This document shows, piece after piece, positions 16,309 through 24,657 of a DNA stretch of 64,000 nucleotides. This stretch comes from Achromobacter kerstersii. Lineage in GTDB: Bacteria; Pseudomonadota; Gammaproteobacteria; Burkholderiales; Burkholderiaceae_B. A program made the translations under genes and the position numbers. Within the stretch, counting starts at the first letter, position 1. Every line of letters begins with the position of its first letter. Under the pieces are notes generated by a model, which was given only the letters and a program-made list of their open reading frames with translations, was not told the DNA's origin and did no database searches. The DNA is taken from the NCBI RefSeq assembly GCF_902859595.1, contig NZ_CADIJQ010000009.1, positions 124,001-188,000 on the forward strand. The letters run 5' to 3'.

Positions 16309-17571
16309 GTGGAAATTGGAATACTTGGCGGCGGCATCGCGGGCCTGAGCGTGGCATTGGCGTTGCGCAAGCAGGGTTACAACCCTCGGGTCTATGAGCG
16401 CCGAGCGGAGCCGGCAACCATGGGGGCCGGCGTGACGCTCTGGCCCAATGCCAGCTTTGTGCTGGATCAACTGGGGCTGTTGCAAGACATCGACGCCATT
16501 GGCGGTCGGCCGCTGGCCATGCACCGCCAGGATGCGGTGGGCAATGCACTGGGAGGCCTCGATATCGCCTTGCTGGACCGGACGATGGGATACCCGACCT
16601 ACACGGTGCTACGCCGGCACTTGCAGGAGGTGTTACTAGATCATGTCGTCCGGGCCAGGATACCCGTGGCGTTCGGGCACCGGGCGGTGGGTATTGAGCT
16701 GGATGCCAATGGCAGGGCTGTGGCCCATTTCGAGAACGGTGCGAGCATCCGCCCGGATCTGCTCATTGGCGCCGACGGCCGCATGGATTCCGTGGCGCGC
16801 AAGTTTGTCGCAGGTGACAACACCCCTGTCTATCAGGGCTTCGTGAACTGGATTGGCGTAGCGCAGGGGCAGCATGCGCTGGTGGACGATATTTCGATTC
16901 AGGATTTCTGGGGGGCAGGCGAGCGCTTTGGTTGCGTCGCGGTTCGACCCCAACTGGTGTACTGGGCTGCAGCCCAGGCTCGGCCCCTATCTGATGCCAT
17001 ACCGGCTGCAGATATACGCAGGGAGGTCGAAGATCTGTTCGCGGGATGGCCCGAACCGGTCGCGCGTATTATCCGTGCGACGCCCGCAGATGCCATCCGG
17101 CTGATTGCGGTGCATGACCTGGAGCCGCTGCATACGTGGAGTCGGGCAAATGTACTGCTGGTGGGGGATGCCGCACACGCGCCGTTGCCGACGTCGGGGC
17201 AAGGGGCCTGCCAGGCGTTGGAGGATGCGTGGCATTTGGTCCGGTGCCTGGATGGCGCAAGCGGCAGCCTGGATGAGGCCTTTCGGGCGTTCACGAAGAT
17301 CCGCAGCCCCAAAACGGCAAAGCTGGCGGAGCAAGGTCGGGGCTTCGCTCGCGGGTTATTCGCCACCGATCCTGAAACCTGCCGCCTGCGCAACGAGCGG
17401 GCCAAGGCGTCCGATCCTTTGCGTGACGTGCAGGTCTTGGCCGCCGGGTGGGGACAGGGCCTGCCAATGCCGCAGATCGCGGCCGTAGCTCGTCTGCGGC
17501 GACGCGCTAGCCATTCAACCTGTACAGCGTATAGCGACGACTTTTATAGATCGGCGCCAACCGCGCTCTGA
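16309..17571 (+). CDS. FAD-dependent monooxygenase (salicylate hydroxylase/UbiH type)
   Basis: 420-residue class A flavoprotein monooxygenase. FAD motifs are clear: GILGGGIAGLSVALAL at residues 3-18 (GxGxxG), LLIGADGRMDSVARK (DG motif) and LLVGDAAHAPLPTSGQGA (GD motif). Such enzymes hydroxylate aromatic or heterocyclic acids with NAD(P)H and O2. The start is a GTG at 16309 with AGGAG nine nt upstream. The last 65 nt overlap the 3' end of the convergent glycosyltransferase gene, and the C-terminal ~25 residues look non-conserved. Under a divergent LysR gene, the pair forms a self-contained regulator-oxygenase unit. Confidence 0.87.
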   Translation: MEIGILGGGIAGLSVALALRKQGYNPRVYERRAEPATMGAGVTLWPNASFVLDQLGLLQDIDAIGGRPLAMHRQDAVGNALGGLDIALLDRTMGYPTYTVLRRHLQEVLLDHVVRARIPVAFGHRAVGIELDANGRAVAHFENGASIRPDLLIGADGRMDSVARKFVAGDNTPVYQGFVNWIGVAQGQHALVDDISIQDFWGAGERFGCVAVRPQLVYWAAAQARPLSDAIPAADIRREVEDLFAGWPEPVARIIRATPADAIRLIAVHDLEPLHTWSRANVLLVGDAAHAPLPTSGQGACQALEDAWHLVRCLDGASGSLDEAFRAFTKIRSPKTAKLAEQGRGFARGLFATDPETCRLRNERAKASDPLRDVQVLAAGWGQGLPMPQIAAVARLRRRASHSTCTAYSDDFYRSAPTAL

Positions 17572-18952
17572 CACTTGCTTGAATTGAAGGCTCTTCATCC
17601 GGGGGAATGGCTATAAAAGCGATTTTTCCCTGTGCAAAGTCGAGCCCTTCCAGGTCCCCGATAGCAATCAGCTTTGCCCGACCTTCCGAATAGAAGCGCG
17701 CGGAGTAAGGCAGGTTATCCAAAAAATACAGCTGTTGTCCTTCGCTCATCTGAGACCGGGCCGCTGCAACCAACTGCTTCTCGGTCTTGAATTTAGTCGG
17801 GACGGCGAACGAAATCAGCCCAAGACTAATGGCCGCGATTGGCGCCAGCGCACCTGTGACGATCAACACTCTGCCTAAGCGTGTTGAGTCGCAGGCAGCG
17901 AAAAACGCTTTGGCGTGAATCGCGAAAAGCACTGCGAAACCAGGCAAGCTTGGCAACACATACGTCCAAAGTATATTTCCGGAAAATGAGAAGAAGACCG
18001 GCGCGGCAAGGGCCCACAGGGCCAGGTATCCGGCGACAGGCGACCTGCTGATCTCGACTGCCTTTGCCCTGCGAGAGGATCGCGTACCTACCCAAATGGC
18101 AAACAGGATACCGCCGCATCCCCACGGAAACGATGCAAGCAGCCAGTCGCCCCAAATACTGCCTAAAGGCCTGCGGTGCGCCGTACCGTACAGATCGCCT
18201 TGCCAGCCTGCGTCCACGAATCGCAGAAAGTGCTCGCCGATTAAAAAGTACCGGAGAAATCCTGGGGTCTTTATCTCTGCGCAGATGTACCAGGGAACGG
18301 TCAGCGCCAGGAATACCAACGTGCCTTTGACCCAAGGCAGATGGGTCAGATGCACTATGCGCTCCCGGTATATGGCAAGCCATGGCACGACCACTATCCC
18401 GACGAGGACGATGGCCAATGGTCCTTTGGACAGCACACCAATCGCCAAGCCCACAAAGAGGCCATAGCGCCAAAACGGTGTAGGCGATTCCCGCGCAACA
18501 AGGAACGCCAACACTGCATAGGCGACCCCCAGCGCAAAGAACGCATCCGTCAGCACCGCGCCGGCTGCGGTCAGCGGCAGGAACATGGTCGCAAGTGTGA
18601 GGGTCGCCCATCGTGCCGTCTCTCGCTCAGCCAGGATAGCTGTCCCACGATAGAGCAAGGCCGCAAGCGCCGCCATCGCAAGGAATGAGGGGAATCGAAC
18701 GGCGAATTCAGAGTTTCCCAGGGTAAGTATCCCCAGCGCCTGGGCCCAGAACGATAGAGGTGGTTTTCCCCAGAACGGAACGCCAGGTTCGTACCAAGGA
18801 GTTATCCAGTCTCCAGACTCGACCATGAATCTGGCAATCTCGGCGTATCGTGGTTCTGAATTATCAATCAGTGGCATCAGAGCCATTGAAAGTAGACGCG
18901 CAATGACGACGCCCGCCAGCATCCAAAAAAAGCGTTTAGCCGTCAACTGCAT
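17507..18952 (-). CDS. ArnT-like lipid A glycosyltransferase (LgmB-like)
   Basis: 481-residue multi-spanning GT39/GT83 membrane glycosyltransferase using a polyprenyl-phosphate sugar on the periplasmic side of the inner membrane. The first luminal loop has the ArnT-type catalytic signature SEPRYAEIARFMVESGDW followed by FWGKPPLSFW; many hydrophobic helices follow. Start at 18952 (MQLTAKRFFW) gives a normal first TM; upstream residues to 19021 lack support. It overlaps the GT2 gene by 17 nt. In Bordetella, the LgmA/LgmB pair adds glucosamine to lipid A phosphates (established there); adjacency to a GT2 and pagP makes that the leading hypothesis, with aminoarabinose transfer the alternative. 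Confidence 0.8.
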   Translation of the reverse strand: MQLTAKRFFWMLAGVVIARLLSMALMPLIDNSEPRYAEIARFMVESGDWITPWYEPGVPFWGKPPLSFWAQALGILTLGNSEFAVRFPSFLAMAALAALLYRGTAILAERETARWATLTLATMFLPLTAAGAVLTDAFFALGVAYAVLAFLVARESPTPFWRYGLFVGLAIGVLSKGPLAIVLVGIVVVPWLAIYRERIVHLTHLPWVKGTLVFLALTVPWYICAEIKTPGFLRYFLIGEHFLRFVDAGWQGDLYGTAHRRPLGSIWGDWLLASFPWGCGGILFAIWVGTRSSRRAKAVEISRSPVAGYLALWALAAPVFFSFSGNILWTYVLPSLPGFAVLFAIHAKAFFAACDSTRLGRVLIVTGALAPIAAISLGLISFAVPTKFKTEKQLVAAARSQMSEGQQLYFLDNLPYSARFYSEGRAKLIAIGDLEGLDFAQGKIAFIAIPPDEEPSIQASVRARLAPIYKSRRYTLYRLNG

Positions 18953-19970
18953 TTCTTGCTCGCATTCCGGCTTGGTGTGGCGCCATTTCGATGGCGGCCT
19001 CAAGAACATCTCGCACGACAAAGATGGGACGCTGCTTCGTCTCCATGTACCCCTTGCCTACGTATTCGCCCAATAGACCGATTGTCAAAAGTTGAATGCC
19101 GCTTAGAAGGGTGATCATGGCCGTCAGGGACGGGTAGCCCGGCACATCATGGCCGAACACAATAGTCTTGAAAATTATCCAGAGGCCGAAACTGCCACCT
19201 GCCAATGCAACGACCGCGCCGATGGCGGTTGCCCATCTCAACGGCGCGGTTGAAAAGGAGGTAATGCCCTCAAGGGCGAGACCGAACAAGGCCAGGTACT
19301 TCCATTTTGTCTTGCCCGCGACTCTGGGGGCTCGGTCATAATCGATCACTTTGGTCGGGAACCCGATCCACGAATAGAGACCTTTCATATACCGGCACCG
19401 CTCTGGCATTTGGAGCAGAGCCGCCACGGTTCGACGACTCATCAGTCTGAAATCGCCAGTGTCTGCGGGAATTCGAGAGCGGCTCAAACGGCTCAGGACT
19501 CGATAGAACGCGTAGGCGGACAATCGCTTGGCAAACCCTTCGCCCTCGCGTTTTCGTCTTCGCATCGAAACGACATCGAATCCCTCCAGCCATGCCTTGA
19601 CCATCTCCGGGATGAGTTCCGGAGGATCTTGCAAATCGGCATCCAGCAGGATCATCGCCTCGCCCCGCGCATAGGCAAGGCCGGCGCTCATCGCCGCCTC
19701 TTTGCCGAAGTTTCTGCTTAAACACACTACGCGGACTCCGGGCTCTTTCTGAATCAACGCAGCCAGGTACAAGACGCTTTCGTCTGTGCTTCCGTCATCC
19801 ACGTACACGAGTTCGTACGGCAGGGCCAGCTTTCCTAGTATTTCTTTCAGCTTGGAATGACAGATGGGCAAGACGTCCAGCTCATTGAAGAACGGGATGA
19901 TGACCGAGATACTGCTCTGGCATTCCGCGCTTGCGTCGGCGCCCGCTGGACTTGGAGGTAACGTGATCAT
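18936..19970 (-). CDS. GT2 polyprenyl-phosphate glycosyltransferase (LgmA/ArnC-like)
   Basis: 344-residue GT2 enzyme of the DPM1/GtrB/ArnC type that loads a sugar on undecaprenyl phosphate in the cytoplasm. Domain order: ISVIIPFFNELDVLP, YVDDGSTDES (nucleotide binding), ILLDADLQDPPELIP (DxD-like metal site), GDFRLMSRR, then two C-terminal TM helices (ATAIGAVVALAGGSFGLWII and MITLLSGIQLLTIGLLG) and the YMETKQRP tail typical of GtrB/ArnC. Start at 19970 chosen; a TTG at 20003 is in frame. Overlap with the ArnT-like gene shows one transcription unit delivering a lipid-linked sugar to it. The GlcNAc deacetylase expected in a full Lgm pathway is not visible nearby. Confidence 0.82.
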   Translation of the reverse strand: MITLPPSPAGADASAECQSSISVIIPFFNELDVLPICHSKLKEILGKLALPYELVYVDDGSTDESVLYLAALIQKEPGVRVVCLSRNFGKEAAMSAGLAYARGEAMILLDADLQDPPELIPEMVKAWLEGFDVVSMRRRKREGEGFAKRLSAYAFYRVLSRLSRSRIPADTGDFRLMSRRTVAALLQMPERCRYMKGLYSWIGFPTKVIDYDRAPRVAGKTKWKYLALFGLALEGITSFSTAPLRWATAIGAVVALAGGSFGLWIIFKTIVFGHDVPGYPSLTAMITLLSGIQLLTIGLLGEYVGKGYMETKQRPIFVVRDVLEAAIEMAPHQAGMRARNAVDG

Positions 19971-20228
19971 CGTTTGACACCACTCGCTATCGAAGTCTGC
20001 CAATTCGGATAGAACCGCACGAAAACCGTCAACCCTTGAAATTCATTTATCTCTCTTTGCAAAGTACCTCCTGCTTACTGGAAAGGGGTACCCGTGAAAA
20101 CGAGCAGCAAAGCGAACAGAGCCGGATTCGCCATCGGCATTGGACAAAATCTGCGAGGTGACAACGTCGTTGCGACGCTCGGTCGTGTATGCGCACTGCC
20201 CGGCGTTCCGGGGCGCGGGGCCGAGGCC

Positions 20229-20858
20229 TCAGAAGCGCCAGCGGCCGAATATGAAAAGGACGTTACCCGTGCCGCTTGAACCTGGGATGTAGGTGGCATA
20301 GAGCATAGCGCCCCTGTAGCTCGCGCTGACCAGTGGCAGGATGCCGGGGAAAGGCACATAACCCATGATGTCTTGGCGCGCGGTCAGGAACACCGTATAG
20401 CCCGCACCCAGTCGGAAGTTCTCGCTGACCTGGCCGATCTTCAGGAAGCCGTAGCCCGCGGCGGGTTGGACCTTGCTGTGTGAGTCCAGAAAGGCCATGG
20501 CGTAAAGGCCCTGCCAATCACCGTCTTCATCGTAGATGCTGCGGCCGTATCCGCCGCCCCAGGCCAATTCGTTAAAGCCGTTGATTTGTTCTTTGCTGTA
20601 CGTGGCGCGGTTGTGCCACGTATATCCGCTTATGTAGAGATCGTTACCGCCCTCGGTCCAGATCTGGTCAAGCCGGTTGCAGGCGGACCGCGCCCAGTTG
20701 GGCATGCTGTCGCAAGACTGTGCGGGGGCGGCGGAAACAGAGAGCAGTACAAACAGTATCGCTACCCGGAGTCTTGCGGTTATTGCGGTTATTGCGGCCG
20801 TCGAGGAGAAATGACGGGTCCAATACGGTAATGGAACTGTCCTTATTTTCCCTGTCAT
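20229..20858 (-). CDS. pagP: Lipid A palmitoyltransferase PagP
   Basis: 209-residue outer-membrane acyltransferase that moves a palmitate from phospholipid to lipid A. It has a signal segment (RVAILFVLLSVSAAPAQS), then an eight-stranded barrel with family residues His82 (YTWHNR), Asp125 and Ser126 (FLDSHSK); the His-to-Asp spacing of 43 matches the E. coli enzyme's catalytic His33/Asp76/Ser77 spacing. The conserved ending with FIFGRWRF is present. It is 226 nt downstream of the transcript direction from the region containing pseudogenes and just upstream of the LgmA/LgmB-like pair, giving a lipid A modification cluster. Confidence 0.93.
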   Translation of the reverse strand: MTGKIRTVPLPYWTRHFSSTAAITAITARLRVAILFVLLSVSAAPAQSCDSMPNWARSACNRLDQIWTEGGNDLYISGYTWHNRATYSKEQINGFNELAWGGGYGRSIYDEDGDWQGLYAMAFLDSHSKVQPAAGYGFLKIGQVSENFRLGAGYTVFLTARQDIMGYVPFPGILPLVSASYRGAMLYATYIPGSSGTGNVLFIFGRWRF

Positions 20859-20979
20859 ATCGACGTTCCCATTACGACCGGAAAAAAATGCCGCGTATTG
20901 GACACACCTTGAACTGACTCTGCGGCGGTTTAGATCACACCGACGCAGTCAGGGCTCGTAATTCGAGATATTGGTACCC

Positions 20980-21231
20980 TTAGCGCGACACGCCGGGCAT
21001 CAGGCCGCTATTTGTTCATCACGAACCCAACGATCGGCGGGTTCGCCGTATTGGTATCGATGGTTCGTCTGCGCCGATATTGACTAGAGCTACGGTGGCG
21101 TCGGCGCCGACGGTCCAGCCATTGCTGTTGCGCAAGTTATTCGAGGCGTCATCCGTGATGAACAGCAGAACCATGGCCTTCGACTGCGCGCCCGCATGAA
21201 TGCCGATCAAGCCGGACGCGGTGCGGTAGAG
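20980..21231 (-). pseudogene. Remnant of SYLF-domain (Ysc84-type) lipoprotein gene
   Basis: Minus-strand translation from ~21231 gives YRTASGLIGIHAGAQSKAMV, then LLFITDD and SNGWTVGADATVALVNIGAD, the core of the lipid-binding SYLF domain found in small secreted proteins. Near 21055 the reading frame shifts, after which IDTNTANPPIVGFVMNK continues the domain, is stopped by TAG, and a third frame supplies GLMPGVSR followed by TAA at 20980. At least two frameshifts and a stop break the gene, and the N-terminal half is missing upstream of ~21231. Confidence 0.75.
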
Positions 21232-21317
21232 CCCACAACAGCAGCTTTAGAATAGCGGCGATCAAGACAGTCGTGATACCAGGGAATACGAGCAACCGAT
21301 TCCTAACGTTTTTAAAC

Positions 21318-21560
21318 ATCGCACACAAAGAGAAAGCCACCAAAAGCAAAATGCCCTGAAGCACCGGTCGGATCGGTTGGCAACCGACTTGCGCATTTAC
21401 CCGCTGGGAAAACAGGCGTCGGCCAAGACAGCCAGCACGTTCAACTACCTCGACCCCCCGGGTTGGAAGACGTCGTCCACGAATGGCGGCTATTGATCCA
21501 CAGCGCGACTCCCGTGACGCCCGCACTGAGCAGAACGCCGGCCACCGCATCGATAGCAAC
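21318..21560 (-). pseudogene. Possible PAP2-phosphatase remnant
   Basis: Minus-strand frames contain a membrane-like segment AIDAVAGVLLSAGVTGVALW followed by INSRHSWTT, a stop, then WPTPVFPAGKCAS and, after a further scrambled stretch, GHFAFGGFLFV. The order TM - H..W - FPAG..S - hydrophobic helix resembles PAP2 lipid phosphatases (signature with PAGHAS), but several stops and a His-to-Lys change mean no intact protein. It abuts the SYLF remnant. Weak case from pattern only. Confidence 0.25.
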
Positions 21561-21616
21561 GAAGCTTCTATCTACGAAGCCTCTATCTACGAAGCCTCTA
21601 TCTACGACGCCTCTAC
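21561..21616. repeat. 15-bp tandem repeat, 3.7 copies
   Basis: Units starting at 21561, 21576, 21591 and 21606 read GAAGC(T/C)TCTATCTAC, the last one partial and with one change (GACGC). It ends at the stop codon of the small ORF at 21613-21756 and separates it from the degenerate region. Confidence 0.85.
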
Positions 21617-21756
21617 TGCGGTGCGTTCATCTCCTTTTCCTTCTCCTTCTTTTCCTTTTTTTCTCCGTCGTAATGCGACTTGATGGCGAGAAACATGCCG
21701 GTGCCCAACACGAGGACCTTGAACGTACCGAAGATTACAGGGACCCAAAAATTCAT
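21613..21756 (-). CDS. Small single-TM hypothetical protein
   Basis: 47 codons from the second of two adjacent ATGs (21756; the other is at 21759). The product starts with a hydrophobic helix (FWVPVIFGTFKVLVLGTGMF) and ends in a highly charged Lys/Glu tail (GEKKEKKEKEKEMNAPQ), the look of a small inner-membrane protein. GAGGA precedes the ATG pair, and the stop of the upstream 89-codon ORF (21764) overlaps this Shine-Dalgarno, suggesting coupling. No family recognised. Its location in a decayed region lowers confidence. Confidence 0.4.
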   Translation of the reverse strand: MNFWVPVIFGTFKVLVLGTGMFLAIKSHYDGEKKEKKEKEKEMNAPQ

Positions 21757-21763
21757 CATTTCC

Positions 21764-22033
21764 TCAACACGCTGCCTCAGCAGCTTCAATTTCGACTCGT
21801 GGGCCAGGCAACGACAAACTCAGCGCGGTGAGCGCTATGAGCAGGTGCCATAGACAGATCCCGAAGGCGCTTTCCCAGACGGTCACCTCGTAGCTGCTTA
21901 AAAAAAATGGCAACGCTGAGAGCGGGGGGATTGGGGAGCGTGAGCGCCGTGCTCCCCATAGGAAGCCACATTTTACCGTCAAGATCCATACAAGTTGTTG
22001 AATTGTTCTGGTTGTATGGTTTTGTTCGTTCAT
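21764..22033 (-). CDS. Hypothetical small membrane-like ORF
   Basis: 89 codons. The C-terminal half is hydrophobic (SAFGICLWHLLIALTALSLS), the N-terminal half basic and mixed (MNEQNHTTRTIQQL...). No family recognised and no strong ribosome-binding site. It may be coupled to the 47-codon ORF that follows five nt later. A competing 88-codon frame overlaps it, so this may be non-coding or a gene remnant in an A+T-richer, decayed stretch. Confidence 0.22.
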   Translation of the reverse strand: MNEQNHTTRTIQQLVWILTVKCGFLWGARRSRSPIPPLSALPFFLSSYEVTVWESAFGICLWHLLIALTALSLSLPGPRVEIEAAEAAC

Positions 22034-22246
22034 TAATGTCTAAAAAACCCATACATAAGGCAAGGGATGTCTCTCCCTCGTCGCCTTAAAAGACAAACAA
22101 CGACAAGGAAACTCCGCGCCGGCATCTCATCGCCCCACCGGCACCCCTCAGGGATTCCCCCAATCACATTCTCCTTGCGGAAACTCAATCCCCTATAGGA
22201 CACTTTGTGTCATTAGAGCCGACACGGCGCAATCAAGGGGAATGGC

Positions 22247-23218
22247 ATGACGGTTTTTGGCAAGGTAGCTGCGCTGGCGTTGACGGCGGGAATAGTGGGG
22301 TTCGCAGGCAGCGCGCACGCGGCTTACCCTGAGCGGACTATCCGTTTGGTTGTGCCATTTGGCGCTGGCGGGATCACGGATATCGTGGCGCGTCAGGTGG
22401 GCAAGGGCATGGGCGATGTGCTGGGGCAGGGCGTCGTAATTGAAAACCGGCCCGGGGCGGGCGGCGTAATTGCCGCGCAGGTGGCGGCGACGGCTGCGCC
22501 GGATGGCTACACGATCTTCATGGGCACCGTGGGCACGCAGGTTGTGAACCCGCTGATCTACAGCAAGCTGAGCTATGACGCGGACAAGTTTGCGCCGGTG
22601 GGCATGGTGTCGGGGTCGCCGTACTTGCTGGCCGTGCGGGCCGGGCTGCCGGCGGCGTCGTTCACTGAGTTCGTGGCGTATGCCAAGAAGAATCCGGCCA
22701 AGCTCAACTTCGGGTCAGCGGGCAACGCCAGTTCGCCGCATCTGGGGCTGGAGCTGCTGAAGCTGACAGCCGGGCTGGACATTGTGCATGTGCCGTTCAA
22801 GAGCGGCAGCGAAGCGGTTAACGCCGCGATTGGTGAGCAGGTGGATGTGGTGATGGACGCCAGTCCCGTCATCATGCCGCACGTGGCGTCTGGCAAGCTG
22901 CGCGCGTTGGCCGTGGCGGCCGACAAGCGTTTGCCGTCCGCGCCGGCGGTGCCGGCCAGCCCCGAAGTGGGCGATGCCGGGTTGCAGATCAGTTCGTGGA
23001 ACGCATTCTTTGCGCCGGCAGGCACGCCGCCCGAGGTGGTGGCCGCGTTGAATGCGGCGTTGCAGAAGACGTTGGCGTCGCCTGACCTGAAGGAACGCCT
23101 GGCTGCGCAAGGCACGCAGCTTTACACGGGTTCGCCCGACGAATATCAGCGCTTCATCTCGGGCGAAAAAACCAAGTGGGCCGAGATCGTGAAGCGCGCC
23201 AACATCAAGATGGACTGA
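22247..23218 (+). CDS. Bug-family (TTT) periplasmic solute receptor
   Basis: 323 residues: signal peptide (MTVFGKVAALALTAGIVGFA..., cleavage near AHAAY), YPERTIRLVVPFGAGGITDI, VIENRPGAGGVIAAQ, FGSAGNASSPHLGLEL and HVPFKSGSEAVNAA. AAGGGG sits six nt before the ATG. It leads a plus-strand cluster with a GST-like protein (4 nt later) and a class II aldolase, so the imported carboxylate probably feeds these enzymes. As with the other Bug genes here, no TctA/TctB partner is present. Confidence 0.92.
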   Translation: MTVFGKVAALALTAGIVGFAGSAHAAYPERTIRLVVPFGAGGITDIVARQVGKGMGDVLGQGVVIENRPGAGGVIAAQVAATAAPDGYTIFMGTVGTQVVNPLIYSKLSYDADKFAPVGMVSGSPYLLAVRAGLPAASFTEFVAYAKKNPAKLNFGSAGNASSPHLGLELLKLTAGLDIVHVPFKSGSEAVNAAIGEQVDVVMDASPVIMPHVASGKLRALAVAADKRLPSAPAVPASPEVGDAGLQISSWNAFFAPAGTPPEVVAALNAALQKTLASPDLKERLAAQGTQLYTGSPDEYQRFISGEKTKWAEIVKRANIKMD

Positions 23219-23222
23219 AGCG

Positions 23223-23864
23223 ATGGCACTGACTTCTCATCCGCTGGCGGGCAAGCCGCTGGAATTGGCCGACACGTTGCGGTCGGGCAATGCGTGGAAA
23301 ATCAGGCTCGCCTGCGGGCTGATGGGCCTGCCGTTGACGCGGCGCACCTTTGATATTGTGAAGGGCGATCTGGAGACCGACGCGTTTGCGCGGATCAATC
23401 CTTGGCGTCAGGTGCCGGCGTTGTTGACGCCGGAAGGCGAGTGGCTGGCCGAGTCGCAAGCGATTCTTTGGTATCTGGCCGAAGGCACGCCATGGCTGCC
23501 TGGTGATCGTCTGGCGCGCGCGCAGGTGTGCAGTTGGCTGAGCTTCGAGCAGACGCAGCACATGCACGCGTTTGCGCAGCCGCGCTTGTTGATTCATTTG
23601 CGCCAGACGGCGCGCGTGGACGATCCGGCGATGGTGGCGTGGCGTGCGATTGGGATGAAGGCCGCGGCGTGGATGGATGCGCATCTGGCGGGCCGCCATT
23701 ATTTGGTGGGCAGGGCGCCGACGATTGCTGACGTGGCCTTGTACCCCTACACCAGCATGGCGGCGGAGGGCGGTTACGACCTGTCCGCCTTCGCGAATAT
23801 CACTGCCTGGCTGGCGCGCATGCGCGCCTTGCCGGGATTTACGCCGTTGATGGAAACGGCCTGA
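23223..23864 (+). CDS. Glutathione S-transferase-like protein
   Basis: 213 residues with an N-terminal thioredoxin-like GST domain (RSGNAWKIRLACGLMGLPL; QVPALLTPEGEWLAESQAIL, the latter holding the Gln-Val-Pro and Glu-Ser glutathione contacts) and an all-helical C-terminal domain with GRAPTIADVALYPYTSMA (N-capping motif). Lies four nt after the Bug gene and seven before the aldolase. In catabolic operons such GSTs often act in glutathione-dependent isomerisation or cleavage rather than detoxification; which applies here is not visible. The catalytic residue at the N-terminus is probably Ser/Asn-type, not Cys. Confidence 0.85.
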   Translation: MALTSHPLAGKPLELADTLRSGNAWKIRLACGLMGLPLTRRTFDIVKGDLETDAFARINPWRQVPALLTPEGEWLAESQAILWYLAEGTPWLPGDRLARAQVCSWLSFEQTQHMHAFAQPRLLIHLRQTARVDDPAMVAWRAIGMKAAAWMDAHLAGRHYLVGRAPTIADVALYPYTSMAAEGGYDLSAFANITAWLARMRALPGFTPLMETA

Positions 23865-23871
23865 CGGAGAC

Positions 23872-24657
23872 ATGATGAACGATACGATGCACCTGGGAAA
23901 AGACGAGCTGATCGCGCGGGCGCAAGCCGAAATGCAGCGTCAGTTCGAGACGCCGCAATGGAGCCTGCGCGAGCGCCTGGCGCTGACGTGCCGGATCTTG
24001 TTCGATGGCGGTCACGACTCTGGTCTGGCCGGGCAGATCACCGCGCGCACGACGGAGCCGGGCCGCTACTACACGCAGCGGCTGGGGCTGGGTTTTGACG
24101 AGATCACGGCCAGCAATCTGCTGGTGGTGGACGAAGACCTGCGTGTGCAGGAAGGCGGGGGCATGCCCAACCCGGCCAACCGTTTTCATTCGTGGATTTA
24201 CCGCGCGCGTCCGGACGTGAACTGCATCATTCACACGCACCCGCTGCATGTGGCGTCGCTGTCGATGCTGGAGGTGCCGCTTGAAGTCTCGCACATGGAT
24301 AATTGCACGCTGTATGACGACGTGGCCTTCTTGAAGGACTGGCCGGGCGTGCCGGTGGGGAACGAAGAAGGCGAGATCATCTCGGCGGCGCTGGGCAGCA
24401 AGCGCGCCATCTTGTTGTCGCACCACGGCATGCTGATTGCGGCCGGCTCGGTGGAAGAGGCCTGCGTGCTGGCGCTGCAATTCGAACGTGCGGCGCGCAT
24501 GCAACTGTTGGCGATGTCGGCGGGCAAGATTCAGCCGATTCCGCCGGCGCTGGGCCGCGAGGCGCACGACTGGATTCTGACGCCCAAGCGCTCGCAGGTG
24601 GGGTTTTCGTACTACGCGCGTCGGGCGCTGCGGGCGCATCCGGACGTATTGGCGTAA
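23872..24657 (+). CDS. Class II aldolase/adducin-family protein
   Basis: 261 residues of the zinc-dependent class II aldolase/adducin fold (fuculose-aldolase-like or decarboxylase-like). Metal histidines visible in CIIHTHPLHVASLS and LLSHHGMLIAAGS; SGLAGQITAR near the N-terminus is the usual substrate/phosphate loop, though here without an obvious phosphate-binding Ser/Thr cluster, so a non-phosphorylated substrate is likely. ATG at 23872 or 23875, with GGAG just upstream. Cotranscribed with Bug and GST genes. Exact aldol substrate unknown. Confidence 0.82.
   Translation: MMNDTMHLGKDELIARAQAEMQRQFETPQWSLRERLALTCRILFDGGHDSGLAGQITARTTEPGRYYTQRLGLGFDEITASNLLVVDEDLRVQEGGGMPNPANRFHSWIYRARPDVNCIIHTHPLHVASLSMLEVPLEVSHMDNCTLYDDVAFLKDWPGVPVGNEEGEIISAALGSKRAILLSHHGMLIAAGSVEEACVLALQFERAARMQLLAMSAGKIQPIPPALGREAHDWILTPKRSQVGFSYYARRALRAHPDVLA

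Noticed and set aside
21149-21559. 136-codon minus-strand ORF over the decayed region
   Set aside because: It crosses the SYLF remnant in another frame and mixes unrelated segments; better explained as an accident of pseudogene decay.
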